Shown in pieces: positions 36,195-44,929 of a DNA stretch of 64,000 nucleotides. The stretch's first letter is position 1. The number at the start of each line of letters is the position of its first letter. The notes below the pieces were generated by a model. It worked only from the letters and a program-made list of their open reading frames with translations. It had not been told where the DNA came from and did no database searches. Made by a program: the position numbers and the translations under genes. Source of the DNA: Streptomyces sp. S465 (GTDB taxonomy: Bacteria; Actinomycetota; Actinomycetes; Streptomycetales; Streptomycetaceae). The stretch lies in the NCBI RefSeq assembly GCF_026898115.1, contig NZ_CP114036.1, positions 2,852,001 through 2,916,000 on the forward strand, written 5' to 3'.

Positions 36195-37106
36195 ATGCAT
36201 TCGTCTTTCATGCCACCCCGTCAGGTCAAGATCGGTGACGCGGCGGCCTTCGTTGGCAGCACGCCACGGGCGATTCGCCATTACCACGAGATCGGCCTGC
36301 TCCCCGAGCCTGAGCGGGGCGGCGATGACCGCCGCCGCTACGGGTACGAGGACATGATCCGCTTGCTGTGGATTCGCAAGATGGCCGACGCCGGGATCGC
36401 CCTGGACGACATCCGTGACGCCTTTACCACCGGCACGGCTTCCGCCGGTGTGGACAGCGGAGAAGGTATCGCGGGCACCCTGGAGCGGTTGGAGGAAACC
36501 CTCGCCGAGCAGGAGGCGGAATTGCGGCGGCAACGGACCGCCGTGCGGCGGATGCGCACCGAAGGCAGCCGGATGGGCCTGCTCTCCGACGTCGTCACCG
36601 AACGCCTCAAGAGCCTGCCCGAGGGCTCCCTGCGTCAGGCGGACCTGGACAGTCTGCTGGTCACTGAGCGGATCTTCGGCCCGCTCGGCGCGGCCGTCCA
36701 GGCCACCCGCTTCGTCGTCCTGGCCACGCATCCCACTCTGCGGGAGGATTCCGACCGCATCGATGACGCCGAGGAGGCACTCGATGACAGTGTCGCCGTC
36801 GATGATCCACGGGTGGCTCAAGTGGCCGTCGAGCGGCATGCCTTCGAAAGCGCCCTGCAGGCCGTCATCGAGGAGTCCGGCCTGGGTAAAGACGACGATG
36901 CCCTCTTCGATGCTTGGGACACTTTGCACCCTGCCACCGCCGATGACGGCGAGGGCGAGGCCGACCTCGGCTCTGTCAGGCGGGAGGCTGACTCCATGAG
37001 CGTGTTCGAAGCCACCGGCAAGATGCCCTACGACTTCTCCCCAGCCCGCCTGCGCTGTATGGAACTGGCGGAAGAACTATCCGCCCAAGACTCACCCGCT
37101 ACCTAA
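36195..37106 (+). CDS. MerR-family transcriptional regulator
   Basis: A 303-residue regulator. Seen: an N-terminal MerR winged helix (VKIGDAAAFVGSTPRAIRHYHEIGLLPEP, then DRRRYGYEDMIRLLWIRKMADAGIALDDI), a long dimerisation coiled coil (LERLEETLAEQEAELRRQR), and a ~150-residue C-terminal effector region with no recognised metal ligands. ATG 36195 has GAGGAAAGG 9 bases upstream. It lies directly after IS remnants, so it may have arrived with them. Ligand unknown. Confidence 0.84.
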   Translation: MHSSFMPPRQVKIGDAAAFVGSTPRAIRHYHEIGLLPEPERGGDDRRRYGYEDMIRLLWIRKMADAGIALDDIRDAFTTGTASAGVDSGEGIAGTLERLEETLAEQEAELRRQRTAVRRMRTEGSRMGLLSDVVTERLKSLPEGSLRQADLDSLLVTERIFGPLGAAVQATRFVVLATHPTLREDSDRIDDAEEALDDSVAVDDPRVAQVAVERHAFESALQAVIEESGLGKDDDALFDAWDTLHPATADDGEGEADLGSVRREADSMSVFEATGKMPYDFSPARLRCMELAEELSAQDSPAT

Positions 37107-37224
37107 AACACGGCCCAGGCCGTCGGCCCCAGCCACAACGCCCCCGCCCCGGACGGCGGTGGGCGCCCGACGGGACCGGCGGCCACGCCGCAGCCCGGCG
37201 GGGCGGCCAAACCGCCCGGCGCGC

Positions 37225-37427
37225 CGCAAGGCGCGCCCGCGTGGCGGCCAGGTCGTGCCAGCCGTAGGTGAGGCGGCTGGTGATCAGGTGGTCGCCGCTG
37301 GGGTGAGTCTGGCGAGGTACGGGGCGAGGTGGTCGGGGTGGGTGGCGTTGTCGAAGACGAGGAGCCATCCGCGGTGGGTATCGAGCCAGGTCAGGGCCCA
37401 TTCGGCCAGGACTGCGCTGGACCGCCT
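37225..37427 (-). pseudogene. NB-ARC/TPR ATPase remnant (frameshifted)
   Basis: Minus-strand sequence encodes VLAEWALTWLDTHRGWLLVFDNATHP followed by LAPYLARLTP. In a shifted frame it continues GDHLITSR and GWHDLA. This is the Walker B-to-sensor part of an NB-ARC type ATPase (family form: WLLVFDNAxxPxxLxPYLP, HVLITSR). The P-loop and TPR parts are absent and a frameshift lies near 37287, so it is a decayed fragment. Confidence 0.7.
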
Positions 37428-37431
37428 CGCC

Positions 37432-37674
37432 GTGCAGCGGGCCGCCCCCACACGGCTCGCCCAATGCCTCCTGGACGTCCATGCCCGGCGCGACGCGGAA
37501 GACATCGTCAGGTCCCTGGTCACCGCCGTACCCGGAATCGCGTCGGGGCGGACGCTCCGCCTCATCGGTCAGGTCGCCCAGCAGCGCGAAAGGCTGGCCG
37601 GTGCACCGTCAAGCCTTACGGATACTCTGGAGCACCTGGCAGAACGGCTCGATGAGGATCCCTTCAGGCTATGA
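37432..37674 (+). pseudogene. Possible C-terminal fragment of an unknown helical protein
   Basis: A plus-strand frame of 80 residues from GTG 37432, encoding a charged, all-helical segment (LAQCLLDVHARRDAEDIVRSL, then TLEHLAERLDEDPFRL). Its stop overlaps the next gene's ATG (ATGA). Its 5' end meets the NB-ARC remnant, so the original start is probably lost. Family not recognised. Confidence 0.4.
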
Positions 37675-38066
37675 TCACGTCTTCCCGTTTGACCACAGAC
37701 GGCTGGGTCTTCGTCGCCGCCGTCACCACCGTCATCTACATGGTCGCGATGCGCTGGTGCATGCCGACGCCGAAGGCACAGCGGCGCACGTTCCTCGCCC
37801 CGCTGGCCGGCTGCGTCTTTCTGGTGCCCAGCGCCGCGGTAAAAGGCTACTCCGTCTCCTTCACCCTGTATTTGTACAGTTGCGGCCTGTTGATGATGGT
37901 CATCATGCTGGCGCCGGTCAGGAAAAGGGTCGCGGCCGACATCGCGGAACAGGAACAGAAGCCCTGGACCAAGGTGCCGCTCAATACCTTTTCCCTGTAC
38001 TGGCTCACAGCGTCGGCCACGGGGTGCATCGCGGCGATGGTCCTGCTCTGGCCGCACGTCGGCTAG
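37671..38066 (+). CDS. Four-helix integral membrane protein, unknown function
   Basis: A 131-residue protein with four hydrophobic segments (about residues 11-26, 41-58, 64-80, 108-127) and a charged cytosolic loop with EQEQKPW. ATG 37671 overlaps the upstream stop by four bases (ATGA), implying it was the second gene of a pair whose first member is now a fragment. No family recognised. Confidence 0.66.
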   Translation: MITSSRLTTDGWVFVAAVTTVIYMVAMRWCMPTPKAQRRTFLAPLAGCVFLVPSAAVKGYSVSFTLYLYSCGLLMMVIMLAPVRKRVAADIAEQEQKPWTKVPLNTFSLYWLTASATGCIAAMVLLWPHVG

Positions 38067-38216
38067 CGCACGGAGCGCGGCACACCTCCGACGCCGAGGC
38101 GGTGGAATCCTTCCTGGCGAGAATCAGAGGTTTCTCGGCATTTTCGCCGCTGTTGGCTCGGTGACGCCCTTCATAGTCTCGTGGCACCAACCGCCGACCA
38201 CGAGAAGGCTCTCCAC

Positions 38217-38999
38217 ATGTTTGACAAGAGCAAGGGCACGAAGAAGGTCACCCGGCGCACGGTGCTGCAACGTGGTGCCGGCGTCGCCGCCGCGTCCGCG
38301 TTCGCCGCCGCCGTCTCCCATCCGCCCGCTGCCGCGGCGCCGAGGCCGCGTGCCGATGCCCTGCCCACGGCGGTGGCCGGTGTCCGCATTCCCGACAGTG
38401 GCCTGGCCCGGGAGGCCGCGGCGTTCGCACGAGGCGCGTCCACCGAGACGCTTTTCAACCATGTCATGCGGACGTACCTCTTCGGCTGTCTGATGTTCGA
38501 CCAGCAGGGCGTTCGCTACGACCGCGAGCTGGTCTTCGTCGCCTCGGTCCTGCATGACCTCGGGCTGGTCGAGGCGTACCGGACGCCGAATGAGCGCTTC
38601 GAGGTCGACGGTGCCGACGCCGCACAGCGGTTCCTCCGGGAACAGCGGATGTCGGCCGACCGGGTGGCGGTGGTCTGGGACGCGATCGCCCTGCACACCA
38701 CCGCCGGTATCGCGGCTCGGAAGCGACCGGAGATCGCCATGATCGCCGTCGGTTCGGGTATGGATTTCTCCGGGAACGGCCTTCAGAAATTGCCGTCCGA
38801 CGCTCTTGATGACGTGCTGACCGCGTTTCCCCGGAAGGGATTCAAGCAAGAGGCGATCGACACCATAGTGTCGCTGTGCCGCACCAAGCCCATGGGGGAA
38901 CTCATGCATCCCTTCGCCGAGGTCGGCCGCCGCCACATCGCCGACTTCTCGGTGCCCACCGTGGAGGACCTGCTGCTCGCCGCGCCCTTCGAGGATTGA
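38217..38999 (+). CDS. Tat-exported HD-domain hydrolase-like protein
   Basis: A 260-residue protein. Seen: a twin-arginine signal (TRRTVLQRGAGVAAASAF) at the N-terminus, then an HD-type metal site: His in ETLFNHVMRTYLF, the HD pair in SVLHDLGL, and His in IALHTTAGI. This is the order of the HD superfamily, closest in layout to cyanamide-hydratase-like members. ATG 38217 is used; an upstream GTG would lengthen the N-region. Export of an HD enzyme with a pre-folded metal site fits the Tat route. Substrate unknown. Confidence 0.82.
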   Translation: MFDKSKGTKKVTRRTVLQRGAGVAAASAFAAAVSHPPAAAAPRPRADALPTAVAGVRIPDSGLAREAAAFARGASTETLFNHVMRTYLFGCLMFDQQGVRYDRELVFVASVLHDLGLVEAYRTPNERFEVDGADAAQRFLREQRMSADRVAVVWDAIALHTTAGIAARKRPEIAMIAVGSGMDFSGNGLQKLPSDALDDVLTAFPRKGFKQEAIDTIVSLCRTKPMGELMHPFAEVGRRHIADFSVPTVEDLLLAAPFED

Positions 39000-39034
39000 C
39001 GCCACACCCCAAGGCCGCAATACCGCCGGCCGGG

Positions 39035-40333
39035 TCACGCGTCATTCGTTGCGTAATACAGCCGGCACACGCCCCCGTCGTAGTCGGTCGCGGCCTCCAG
39101 CACCTCGCTGCCGTCGGCTGAAGGCAGCAGGCTGGAGCTGTAGTTGGGGCAGAAGTCCACCTTGTCGGACGTCACGGCGACGGGGGCCGGGATCTCGCGC
39201 CAGGCGCCTTGGCCGCCCTTGCTGTTGGTCCAGATCGTGCGCCCGCTGCCCTGGGCCTTGCTGCCGTCCGCGTTGTACATCGCCTGCCCGACCAGCAGCA
39301 GCTTGCCCTGCGGGTTCCCTTCCTCCGGTGCCCAGGCCAGGTTGGGCGCGTGCTTGAAGTACTTGCCGTCCGCCGTCTCGGGCCGGATACCGAGGTTGGC
39401 GGGGTCGCCCCAGTCCCATCCGTCGGGAGAGGTGCGGTAGTGCACCACGCATGAGTACTGGGCGTCGTCGGAGCAGATCTCGTAGGTCATGATGTACGTG
39501 CCGGTCGGCAGCTTGCGCACGACCGCCATTCCGGGGCGGTCGGAGACCGGGGCGCTCGCGACGGTGTCGTGGAGACCGCTCCAGGAGACGCCGTCCCGGG
39601 AGCGCACGGCGACGAGCTTCTGGCTGTGGCGCGGATCGGTTTCGTCGGAGTAGTGGCAGACCAGGTTTCCCTCGGCGTCGATGGAGAACTCCGGCTCCCA
39701 CAGCCCCTTGGCGTCGGTGGCGGCGGCGACCGTGGACAGGTAGGTCCAATGACGGCCCACGTCGGTGCTCTTGAACACCCGTATCGACATCCGGCGGTCG
39801 GACTCGTCCTGGCCGAAGGAGGCGGCCCACAGCAGGGTGCCGGCCGGCATGTCCCCGATCTGTCGCGGCAGTTCGAAGAGGGTCGCGCAGCACAGCCCGC
39901 GGCCGTCGGCGGACTTGGGGTCGGCGATGGTGCCCACTTGGCGAAAGCTCGCTCCGTCGTCGGTGCTCTCCTGGATGGTGCCGACGCCGTCGCCGCCGTC
40001 GTGGACGACGGACGAGGCGAGCACGCGTCCGTTGCGGTCGCCGCTGTGCTCCAGCCGGATCGCCCGGGGGTAGAGGGCCGCGCCGTCGCGCAGCGGAGTG
40101 ACGGTCTTCTTCCGCAGGGACTCCGCGGCGCCCGATCCGCTCTTCGCGGAGCCGGCGGCGGAACGGGGGTCCTGGGAGCCGGAGTCGTGCGAGCCGGAGG
40201 CGGCGGAGGACTCGGCTCCCGCGGCGTCGTTCCCGGTGTCCTGGCAGGCGGTCAGCCCGAAGGCGGCGGCGGCGACCACCGCGGCGGCGGCGACGGCCTT
40301 GCGGGTGTGGTGACGTGCGGTGCGATAGGGCAT
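39035..40333 (-). CDS. Lipoprotein with sialidase-type beta-propeller
   Basis: A 432-residue exported lipoprotein. Seen: a signal with lipobox FGLTAC, a Ser/Gly/Ala linker (~35-75), then a six-bladed propeller with repeated Asp-box motifs (STDDGASFRQV, KSTDVGRHWTYLS, SRDGVSWSGL, TSPDGWDWGDP). An N-terminal LYPRAIRL fits the FRIP-like Arg region of sialidases. ATG 40333 follows gggggg. Could be an exo-sialidase or another glycosidase of this fold; the catalytic Tyr-Glu pair was not confirmed by eye. Convergent with the HD gene. Confidence 0.82.
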   Translation of the reverse strand: MPYRTARHHTRKAVAAAAVVAAAAFGLTACQDTGNDAAGAESSAASGSHDSGSQDPRSAAGSAKSGSGAAESLRKKTVTPLRDGAALYPRAIRLEHSGDRNGRVLASSVVHDGGDGVGTIQESTDDGASFRQVGTIADPKSADGRGLCCATLFELPRQIGDMPAGTLLWAASFGQDESDRRMSIRVFKSTDVGRHWTYLSTVAAATDAKGLWEPEFSIDAEGNLVCHYSDETDPRHSQKLVAVRSRDGVSWSGLHDTVASAPVSDRPGMAVVRKLPTGTYIMTYEICSDDAQYSCVVHYRTSPDGWDWGDPANLGIRPETADGKYFKHAPNLAWAPEEGNPQGKLLLVGQAMYNADGSKAQGSGRTIWTNSKGGQGAWREIPAPVAVTSDKVDFCPNYSSSLLPSADGSEVLEAATDYDGGVCRLYYATNDA

Positions 40334-40551
40334 GTGTCCCCCCGTGTCGTGGGTTCTGTCGTGGCCTGCCCCGTCCTTCGGGCTCGTGGCGACCACACTG
40401 TCCGCCGCCGCTGACGGACTCCTGCCGATCCGCTAACAGGCCGCTAACCTCTCGTTCTCGCGTTCAATGACGGTGGCGAACTGTCCGGATCCCATCGCTC
40501 ACGATCAGGGTCCTGGTGCCCCGGAACGGTCGGTTCACGTAGTGTCATGGC

Positions 40552-41295
40552 GTGTACGGGAGTGTCAGCGAAAAGCCCGAGAAGCCAGCACCCGCCCGTG
40601 GCGGCGGGCAGCACATCCTGGTCGTCGACGACGAAACGAGAATCGCCGAACTGCTGGCGACCACCCTGGAGCTGGCCGGTTACCGGGTCGGCACCGCGGC
40701 CACCGGCGGGGAGGCGCTCGACCGGGTCGGGCGGGAGCGGCCCGACCTGGTGATCCTCGATGTGATGCTGCCGGACATGGACGGCTTCACGGTGTGCCGG
40801 CGTCTGGTCGCGGCCGATGAGGACCATCCGCCGGTGCTCTTCCTCACCGCCCGCGACTCGCTGGACTCGCTGGTCACCGGCCTCGGCATCGGCGGGAACG
40901 ACTACGTCACCAAGCCGTTCCGGATCGCCGAGGTGCTGGCCCGGGTGCAGGCGCAGCTGCGCACCCGGAGCCGGCGGCGGGAGGAGCCGTCGCCGCGCTA
41001 CGCGGATCTGGTGCTGGACGATACGACCCGTCAGGCGCGGCGTGGGCAGCGGACGCTGGCGCTGACCCCGGGGGAGTTCCGGCTGCTGCGCTATCTGCTG
41101 GTCAACGCGGGCCAGGTGCTGTCCAAGGAGCAGATCGGCGAGCATCTGTGGCTGGCGGAGCACAGGCGTTACGGGGACAACGCCATCGAGAAGCTGGTCT
41201 CCCGCCTCCGCCACAAGGTCGACGGGGCCGGGCCCGCCCTGATCCACACCCGCCGTGGCTTCGGCTACTGGCTCGGCCGCCTCGCGCAGATATGA
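40552..41295 (+). CDS. OmpR-family response regulator
   Basis: A 247-residue regulator. Seen: receiver acidic pair in VVDDETR, phosphoacceptor D70 in LVILDVMLPDMDGF, conserved Thr/Lys (FLTARD, YVTKPF), and a winged-helix output domain (LTPGEFRLLRYLLVNAGQVLSKEQI ... NAIEKLVSRLRHKVD, RGFGYWL). The GTG start lacks a ribosome site but has a TAGTGT -10-like box six bases upstream, so a leaderless mRNA is likely. Coupled to a kinase by ATGA overlap. Confidence 0.9.
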   Translation: MYGSVSEKPEKPAPARGGGQHILVVDDETRIAELLATTLELAGYRVGTAATGGEALDRVGRERPDLVILDVMLPDMDGFTVCRRLVAADEDHPPVLFLTARDSLDSLVTGLGIGGNDYVTKPFRIAEVLARVQAQLRTRSRRREEPSPRYADLVLDDTTRQARRGQRTLALTPGEFRLLRYLLVNAGQVLSKEQIGEHLWLAEHRRYGDNAIEKLVSRLRHKVDGAGPALIHTRRGFGYWLGRLAQI

Positions 41296-42011
41296 GCGCG
41301 CACGGGGAGGAGGCGGACGAGCGCCAGCAGCGGCTGGAGGTGCTGCTGCACGAGCTGCGCACCTCCCTGACCACCATCCGGGGCTGGGCCGAACTCCCGC
41401 TCCAGGGGCTCAGCGACGACCCCGAGCTGATGGTGCGCGCCCTGCGCCGGATCCAGGACGAGGCCGACCGTATGCACCAGGCGGTCCAGCAGGTGTTTCC
41501 CCGTGCGGACGCCTCCTGGGTACCGGTGCCGGACCGGGAGCCGGTGTGTCTGCGGGACGTGGCGGACGAGGCGGTGGCGGATCTGGGGGTGCTCGACCCC
41601 GAACGCCCCATCGCACGGGAGGACTCCGGCCGGGTGGCCCTCGTCGCCGACGGCCGCCTGCTGCGGCACGCCGTCCGCAATCTGCTGGTCAACGCGTTGC
41701 GGCACACCCCCGCCGGGTCCCCGGTGACCGTGGCGGTGCGCGGTCCGGTGGCCGGGCCCGGCGGGCAGCCGCGGGCCGAGCTGTCGGTCAGCGACCAGGG
41801 GCCGGGCATGAGCCCGTACGACATCGCCCGGCTCACCGACGCTCGCTCCGCCGAGGACGGCCGGAGCGAGCTGGGCGGCGGGCTCGGCCTCACCATCGTG
41901 CGGCGGGTGGTCGAGCGGCACGGCGGCGAGGTGACCGTGCGCAGCGCACCGGGCCGCGGCACCACGGTCACGCTGGCCTTTCCCGCTGTCAGCGATTCGT
42001 CAGGAAACTGA
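41292..42011 (+). CDS. Soluble sensor histidine kinase without an input domain
   Basis: A 239-residue kinase. Seen: HisKA box LLHELRTSLTTIRGWAE with His20, N-box HAVRNLLVNALRHTP, G1 DQGPGM, and GGGLGLTIVRRVVERHGG. There is no membrane segment or sensing domain before the H-box, so it is cytosolic and only half the size of typical partners. ATG 41292 overlaps the regulator stop. It may sense through a protein partner. Confidence 0.88.
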   Translation: MSAHGEEADERQQRLEVLLHELRTSLTTIRGWAELPLQGLSDDPELMVRALRRIQDEADRMHQAVQQVFPRADASWVPVPDREPVCLRDVADEAVADLGVLDPERPIAREDSGRVALVADGRLLRHAVRNLLVNALRHTPAGSPVTVAVRGPVAGPGGQPRAELSVSDQGPGMSPYDIARLTDARSAEDGRSELGGGLGLTIVRRVVERHGGEVTVRSAPGRGTTVTLAFPAVSDSSGN

Positions 42012-42048
42012 CCGGGGGACGTCAGGTGGAGGGGGTTCGCTGGTCACC

Positions 42049-42197
42049 ACGTCCCCGACGCGAAGGATCGGTCCCCTGAGACGAAGGAGCACATCCCCGA
42101 CGCGAAGGATCGGTCCGACGCGAAGGAGCACGTCCCCGTATCGCGAAGGAGCACGTCCCCGTATCGCGAAGGGTCACGTCCCCGTATCGCGAAGGTT
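42049..42197. repeat. 23-bp direct repeats upstream of the CYP105 gene
   Basis: Three exact-length 23-bp units at 42129-42151, 42152-42174 and 42175-42197, each starting cacgtccccgtatcgcgaag and differing only in the last three bases. Before them are degenerate copies (ccccgacgcgaaggatcggtc, twice). The array ends 40 bases before the P450 ATG. Confidence 0.88.
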
Positions 42198-42236
42198 CAC
42201 GCTCCGCTCATCGGAATCCCCCACCCGAGGAGAGAC

Positions 42237-43475
42237 ATGACCGAGACGCTGGCAGAGACCACGGCCGAGGCGGAAGAGCCGCTTGCGGAGTTTCCGATGC
42301 CGCGTGCGGCCGGCTGCCCCTTCGACCCGCCCCCGGCCACCCGGGTTCTCCAGAACGAGCGGCCGATCGCGAAGGTGCGGCTGTGGGACGGCAGCACCCC
42401 GTGGCTGGTGACCCGGCACGCCGACCAGCGCGCGCTGCTCGGCGACCCGCGGGTCAGCTCGGACCCCCTGGTGCCCGGTTTCCCGCATCCGAACGAAGGC
42501 TTCCGCGAGAACTCCAAGCGGCGGCGGACGTTCCTCGGCATGGACGACCCCGAGCACGCCCGGATCCGCCGGATGGTCACCGCACCGTTCGCGATCAAGC
42601 GGGTCGAGGCGTTGCGGCCCGACATCCAGAAGATCACCGACGATCTGATCGACGCCATGCTGGCCGGGCCGACCCCGGTCGACCTGGTGCGCGCGTTCGC
42701 GCTGCCGCTGCCGTCGCTGGTGATCTGCCGGCTGCTCGGGGTGCCGTACGAGGACCACGACTTCTTCCAGAAGAACAGCTCGGTGCTGATCAACATGGCG
42801 TCGTCGGTCGAGGACGTGGTCCGCGCCAACGAGGCGCTGACCGACTATCTGGACAACCTGGTCGCCGCCAAACTCGCCGACCCCGCCGACGACATGCTCT
42901 CCGAGCTGGCCGCCCGGGTCAGGGCCGGTGAGCTGACCCAGCGCGAGGCCGCCAACATGGGCGTGCTGCTGCTGATCGCCGGTCATGAGACCACCGCCAA
43001 CATGATCGCCCTCGGCACCGTCGCGCTGCTGGAACACCCCGACCAGCTCGCCGTCCTGCGGGAGACCGACGATCCCAAGGCGGTGGCCAGGGCGGTCGAG
43101 GAACTGCTGCGCTACCTGTCCATCGTGCACAACGGCCGGCGCCGGGTCGCGCTGGAGGACATCGAGGTCGGCGGCGAGACCATCCGCGCCGGGGACGGGA
43201 TCATCCTCCACACCGGCACCGGCAACTGGGACGCGGAGGTCTTCCCCGAGCCCGAGCGGCTGGACATCAGCCGCGACGCCCGCCGCCACATGGCGTTCGG
43301 CTTCGGCGTCCACCAGTGCCTGGGCCAGCCGCTCGCCCGGCTGGAGCTCCAGGTCGTCTACAGCACGCTCTACCGCCGGATTCCCACTTTGCGGCTGGCG
43401 ACCGGCCTCGACCAACTACCGTTCAAACACGACGGTGCCGTCTACGGCGTCTACGAACTGCCCGTCACCTGGTAA
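42237..43475 (+). CDS. CYP105-family cytochrome P450
   Basis: A 412-residue P450. Seen: FPMPRAAGCPFDPPP at the N-terminus as in CYP105, DDPEHARIRRMV, I-helix AGHETT (248-253), E289-x-x-R292, and FGFGVHQCLGQPLARLEL with Cys361. ATG 42237 has cgaggagag upstream. It is followed by its own ferredoxin (20-base gap) and a ferredoxin reductase (4-base overlap), making a complete three-part monooxygenase. CYP105 enzymes oxidise varied xenobiotics and natural products; the substrate here is unknown. The direct-repeat array directly upstream may hold its operators. Confidence 0.9.
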   Translation: MTETLAETTAEAEEPLAEFPMPRAAGCPFDPPPATRVLQNERPIAKVRLWDGSTPWLVTRHADQRALLGDPRVSSDPLVPGFPHPNEGFRENSKRRRTFLGMDDPEHARIRRMVTAPFAIKRVEALRPDIQKITDDLIDAMLAGPTPVDLVRAFALPLPSLVICRLLGVPYEDHDFFQKNSSVLINMASSVEDVVRANEALTDYLDNLVAAKLADPADDMLSELAARVRAGELTQREAANMGVLLLIAGHETTANMIALGTVALLEHPDQLAVLRETDDPKAVARAVEELLRYLSIVHNGRRRVALEDIEVGGETIRAGDGIILHTGTGNWDAEVFPEPERLDISRDARRHMAFGFGVHQCLGQPLARLELQVVYSTLYRRIPTLRLATGLDQLPFKHDGAVYGVYELPVTW

Positions 43476-43494
43476 CGAGGAGTACGAGTCAGCC

Positions 43495-43692
43495 ATGCGT
43501 GTGGAAGTCGATGTGCCCAAGTGTGTGGGGTCAGGTCAGTGCGTGATGATCGCCCCTGATGTGTTCGACCAGCGGGAGGAGGACGGCATCGTGGTCCTGC
43601 TGAACGACAGGCCCCCGGCCGAACTCCACGCCGATGTGGAGGAGTCCGCGGTGGTCTGCCCGGCGGCGGCGATACGGGTGGTCGAGAAGTGA
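43495..43692 (+). CDS. 3Fe-4S ferredoxin partner of the CYP105
   Basis: A 65-residue ferredoxin with C10-x5-C16 (PKCVGSGQCVMIAPD) and C55 before Pro, the three-cysteine single-cluster type. ATG 43495 lies after aacgaggag. It lies between the P450 and the reductase, whose start overlaps its stop by four bases. Confidence 0.92.
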   Translation: MRVEVDVPKCVGSGQCVMIAPDVFDQREEDGIVVLLNDRPPAELHADVEESAVVCPAAAIRVVEK

Positions 43693-44879
43693 AGCAGGTC
43701 GTGGTGGTCGGTGCCTCCGCCGCCGGTCTCGCGGCGGCGGAGACGCTGCGCCGGGAGGGCTACGAGGGCACGATCACGCTCATCGGCGATGAGCCGTACC
43801 ACCCGTACGACCGGCCACCGCTGTCCAAGCAGATCCTCGGCCGGCAGTGGGAGGCCGACCGGGTGCCGCTGCGCGCGCCCGCCGACCTGTACGGGCTCGG
43901 CCTCGATCTGCGCCTCGGGACCGCCGCGACCGGGCTCGACCTCGCCGGCCGTACGGTCGCGCTGGCCGACGGGGCGCGGGTGCCGTACGACGGCCTGGTC
44001 ATCGCCACCGGCGTCCGCCCGCGCCGGCTGCCCGGCGACGGCGGGGAGCGCGCGCATGTGCTGCGCACCCTGGACGACGCCCTGGCCCTGCGGGACCGGC
44101 TGGTCCCGGGGCGGCGGCTGGTGGTGGTCGGCGCCGGATTCCTCGGCGCCGAGGCGGCCGCCGTGGCCCGGGGGCTCGGCGTGGAGGTGACCCTGCTGGA
44201 GCCGACCCCGGTGCCGCTGGCCCCGGCGGTCGGCGAGCGGGTCGGACGGATGCTCGCCGAGGCCCACCACGACCACGGCGTCGATCTGCGCACCGGGGTC
44301 ACGGTGGCCGAGGTGGCCGACGGCGGGGTGCGGCTGGCGGACGGCACCCTGGTCGAGGCCGACGAGGTGCTGGTCGCGATCGGCTCGGTGCCCAACACCG
44401 ACTGGCTGGAGGGCAGCGGCCTCACCCTGGGCAACGGCCTGGAGTGCGACGAGTACAGTGCCGCCGCGCCGGGGGTGTACGGCGCGGGGGACGTGGCCCG
44501 CTGGCACAACCCGCTGTTCGGTACCGCGATGCGGATCGAGCACCGGACCAACGCCACCGAGCAGGGCATGGCCGTGGCCCGCAACCTCCTGCGCCCGGAC
44601 GCGCGCAAGCCGTTCGCCCCGGTGCCGTACTTCTGGTCGGACCAGTACGACTTCCGCATCCAGGCCTATGGACTGCTGCGCGGCCATGAGGAGGTCGCGG
44701 TCGTCGAGGGCGCCCTGGAGGAACGGAAGTTCCTGGCCGTCTACCGCGCCGGGGACCGGGTGGCCGGTGTGCTGGCCGTCGGGATGCCGCCCAAGGCACT
44801 GCGCACATGGCGGCAGGCGGTCGCCACGCGGGCCGCGTGGCGGGACGCGGTGGGGGAGCTGGTCCCGGAAGGGGCGTAG
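43689..44879 (+). CDS. FAD-dependent ferredoxin reductase
   Basis: A 396-residue oxidoreductase of the putidaredoxin-reductase type. Seen: FAD-binding VVVGASAAGLAAAETL, the PYDRPPLSK motif, the second dinucleotide fold LVVVGAGFLGAEAAAVARGLG for NAD(P)H, and VYGAGDVARW before the C-terminal reductase domain (YFWSDQYDFRIQAYG). GTG 43689 overlaps the ferredoxin stop (GTGA). It passes electrons from NAD(P)H to the ferredoxin and on to the CYP105. Confidence 0.92.
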   Translation: MKQVVVVGASAAGLAAAETLRREGYEGTITLIGDEPYHPYDRPPLSKQILGRQWEADRVPLRAPADLYGLGLDLRLGTAATGLDLAGRTVALADGARVPYDGLVIATGVRPRRLPGDGGERAHVLRTLDDALALRDRLVPGRRLVVVGAGFLGAEAAAVARGLGVEVTLLEPTPVPLAPAVGERVGRMLAEAHHDHGVDLRTGVTVAEVADGGVRLADGTLVEADEVLVAIGSVPNTDWLEGSGLTLGNGLECDEYSAAAPGVYGAGDVARWHNPLFGTAMRIEHRTNATEQGMAVARNLLRPDARKPFAPVPYFWSDQYDFRIQAYGLLRGHEEVAVVEGALEERKFLAVYRAGDRVAGVLAVGMPPKALRTWRQAVATRAAWRDAVGELVPEGA

Positions 44880-44900
44880 CGACCCAACCCAAGCGACAAA

Positions 44901-44928
44901 AGCCCGGCCGGACCACCCCGGCCGGGCT
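44901..44928 (+). terminator. 11-bp stem-loop after the P450 operon
   Basis: AGCCCGGCCGG, a six-base loop and its exact complement lie 22 bases after the reductase stop. Confidence 0.82.
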
Positions 44929-44929
44929 C

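Noticed and set aside
42129-42197. A short CRISPR-like array
   Set aside because: The 23-bp repeats are directly abutting with no spacers and no cas genes are present.
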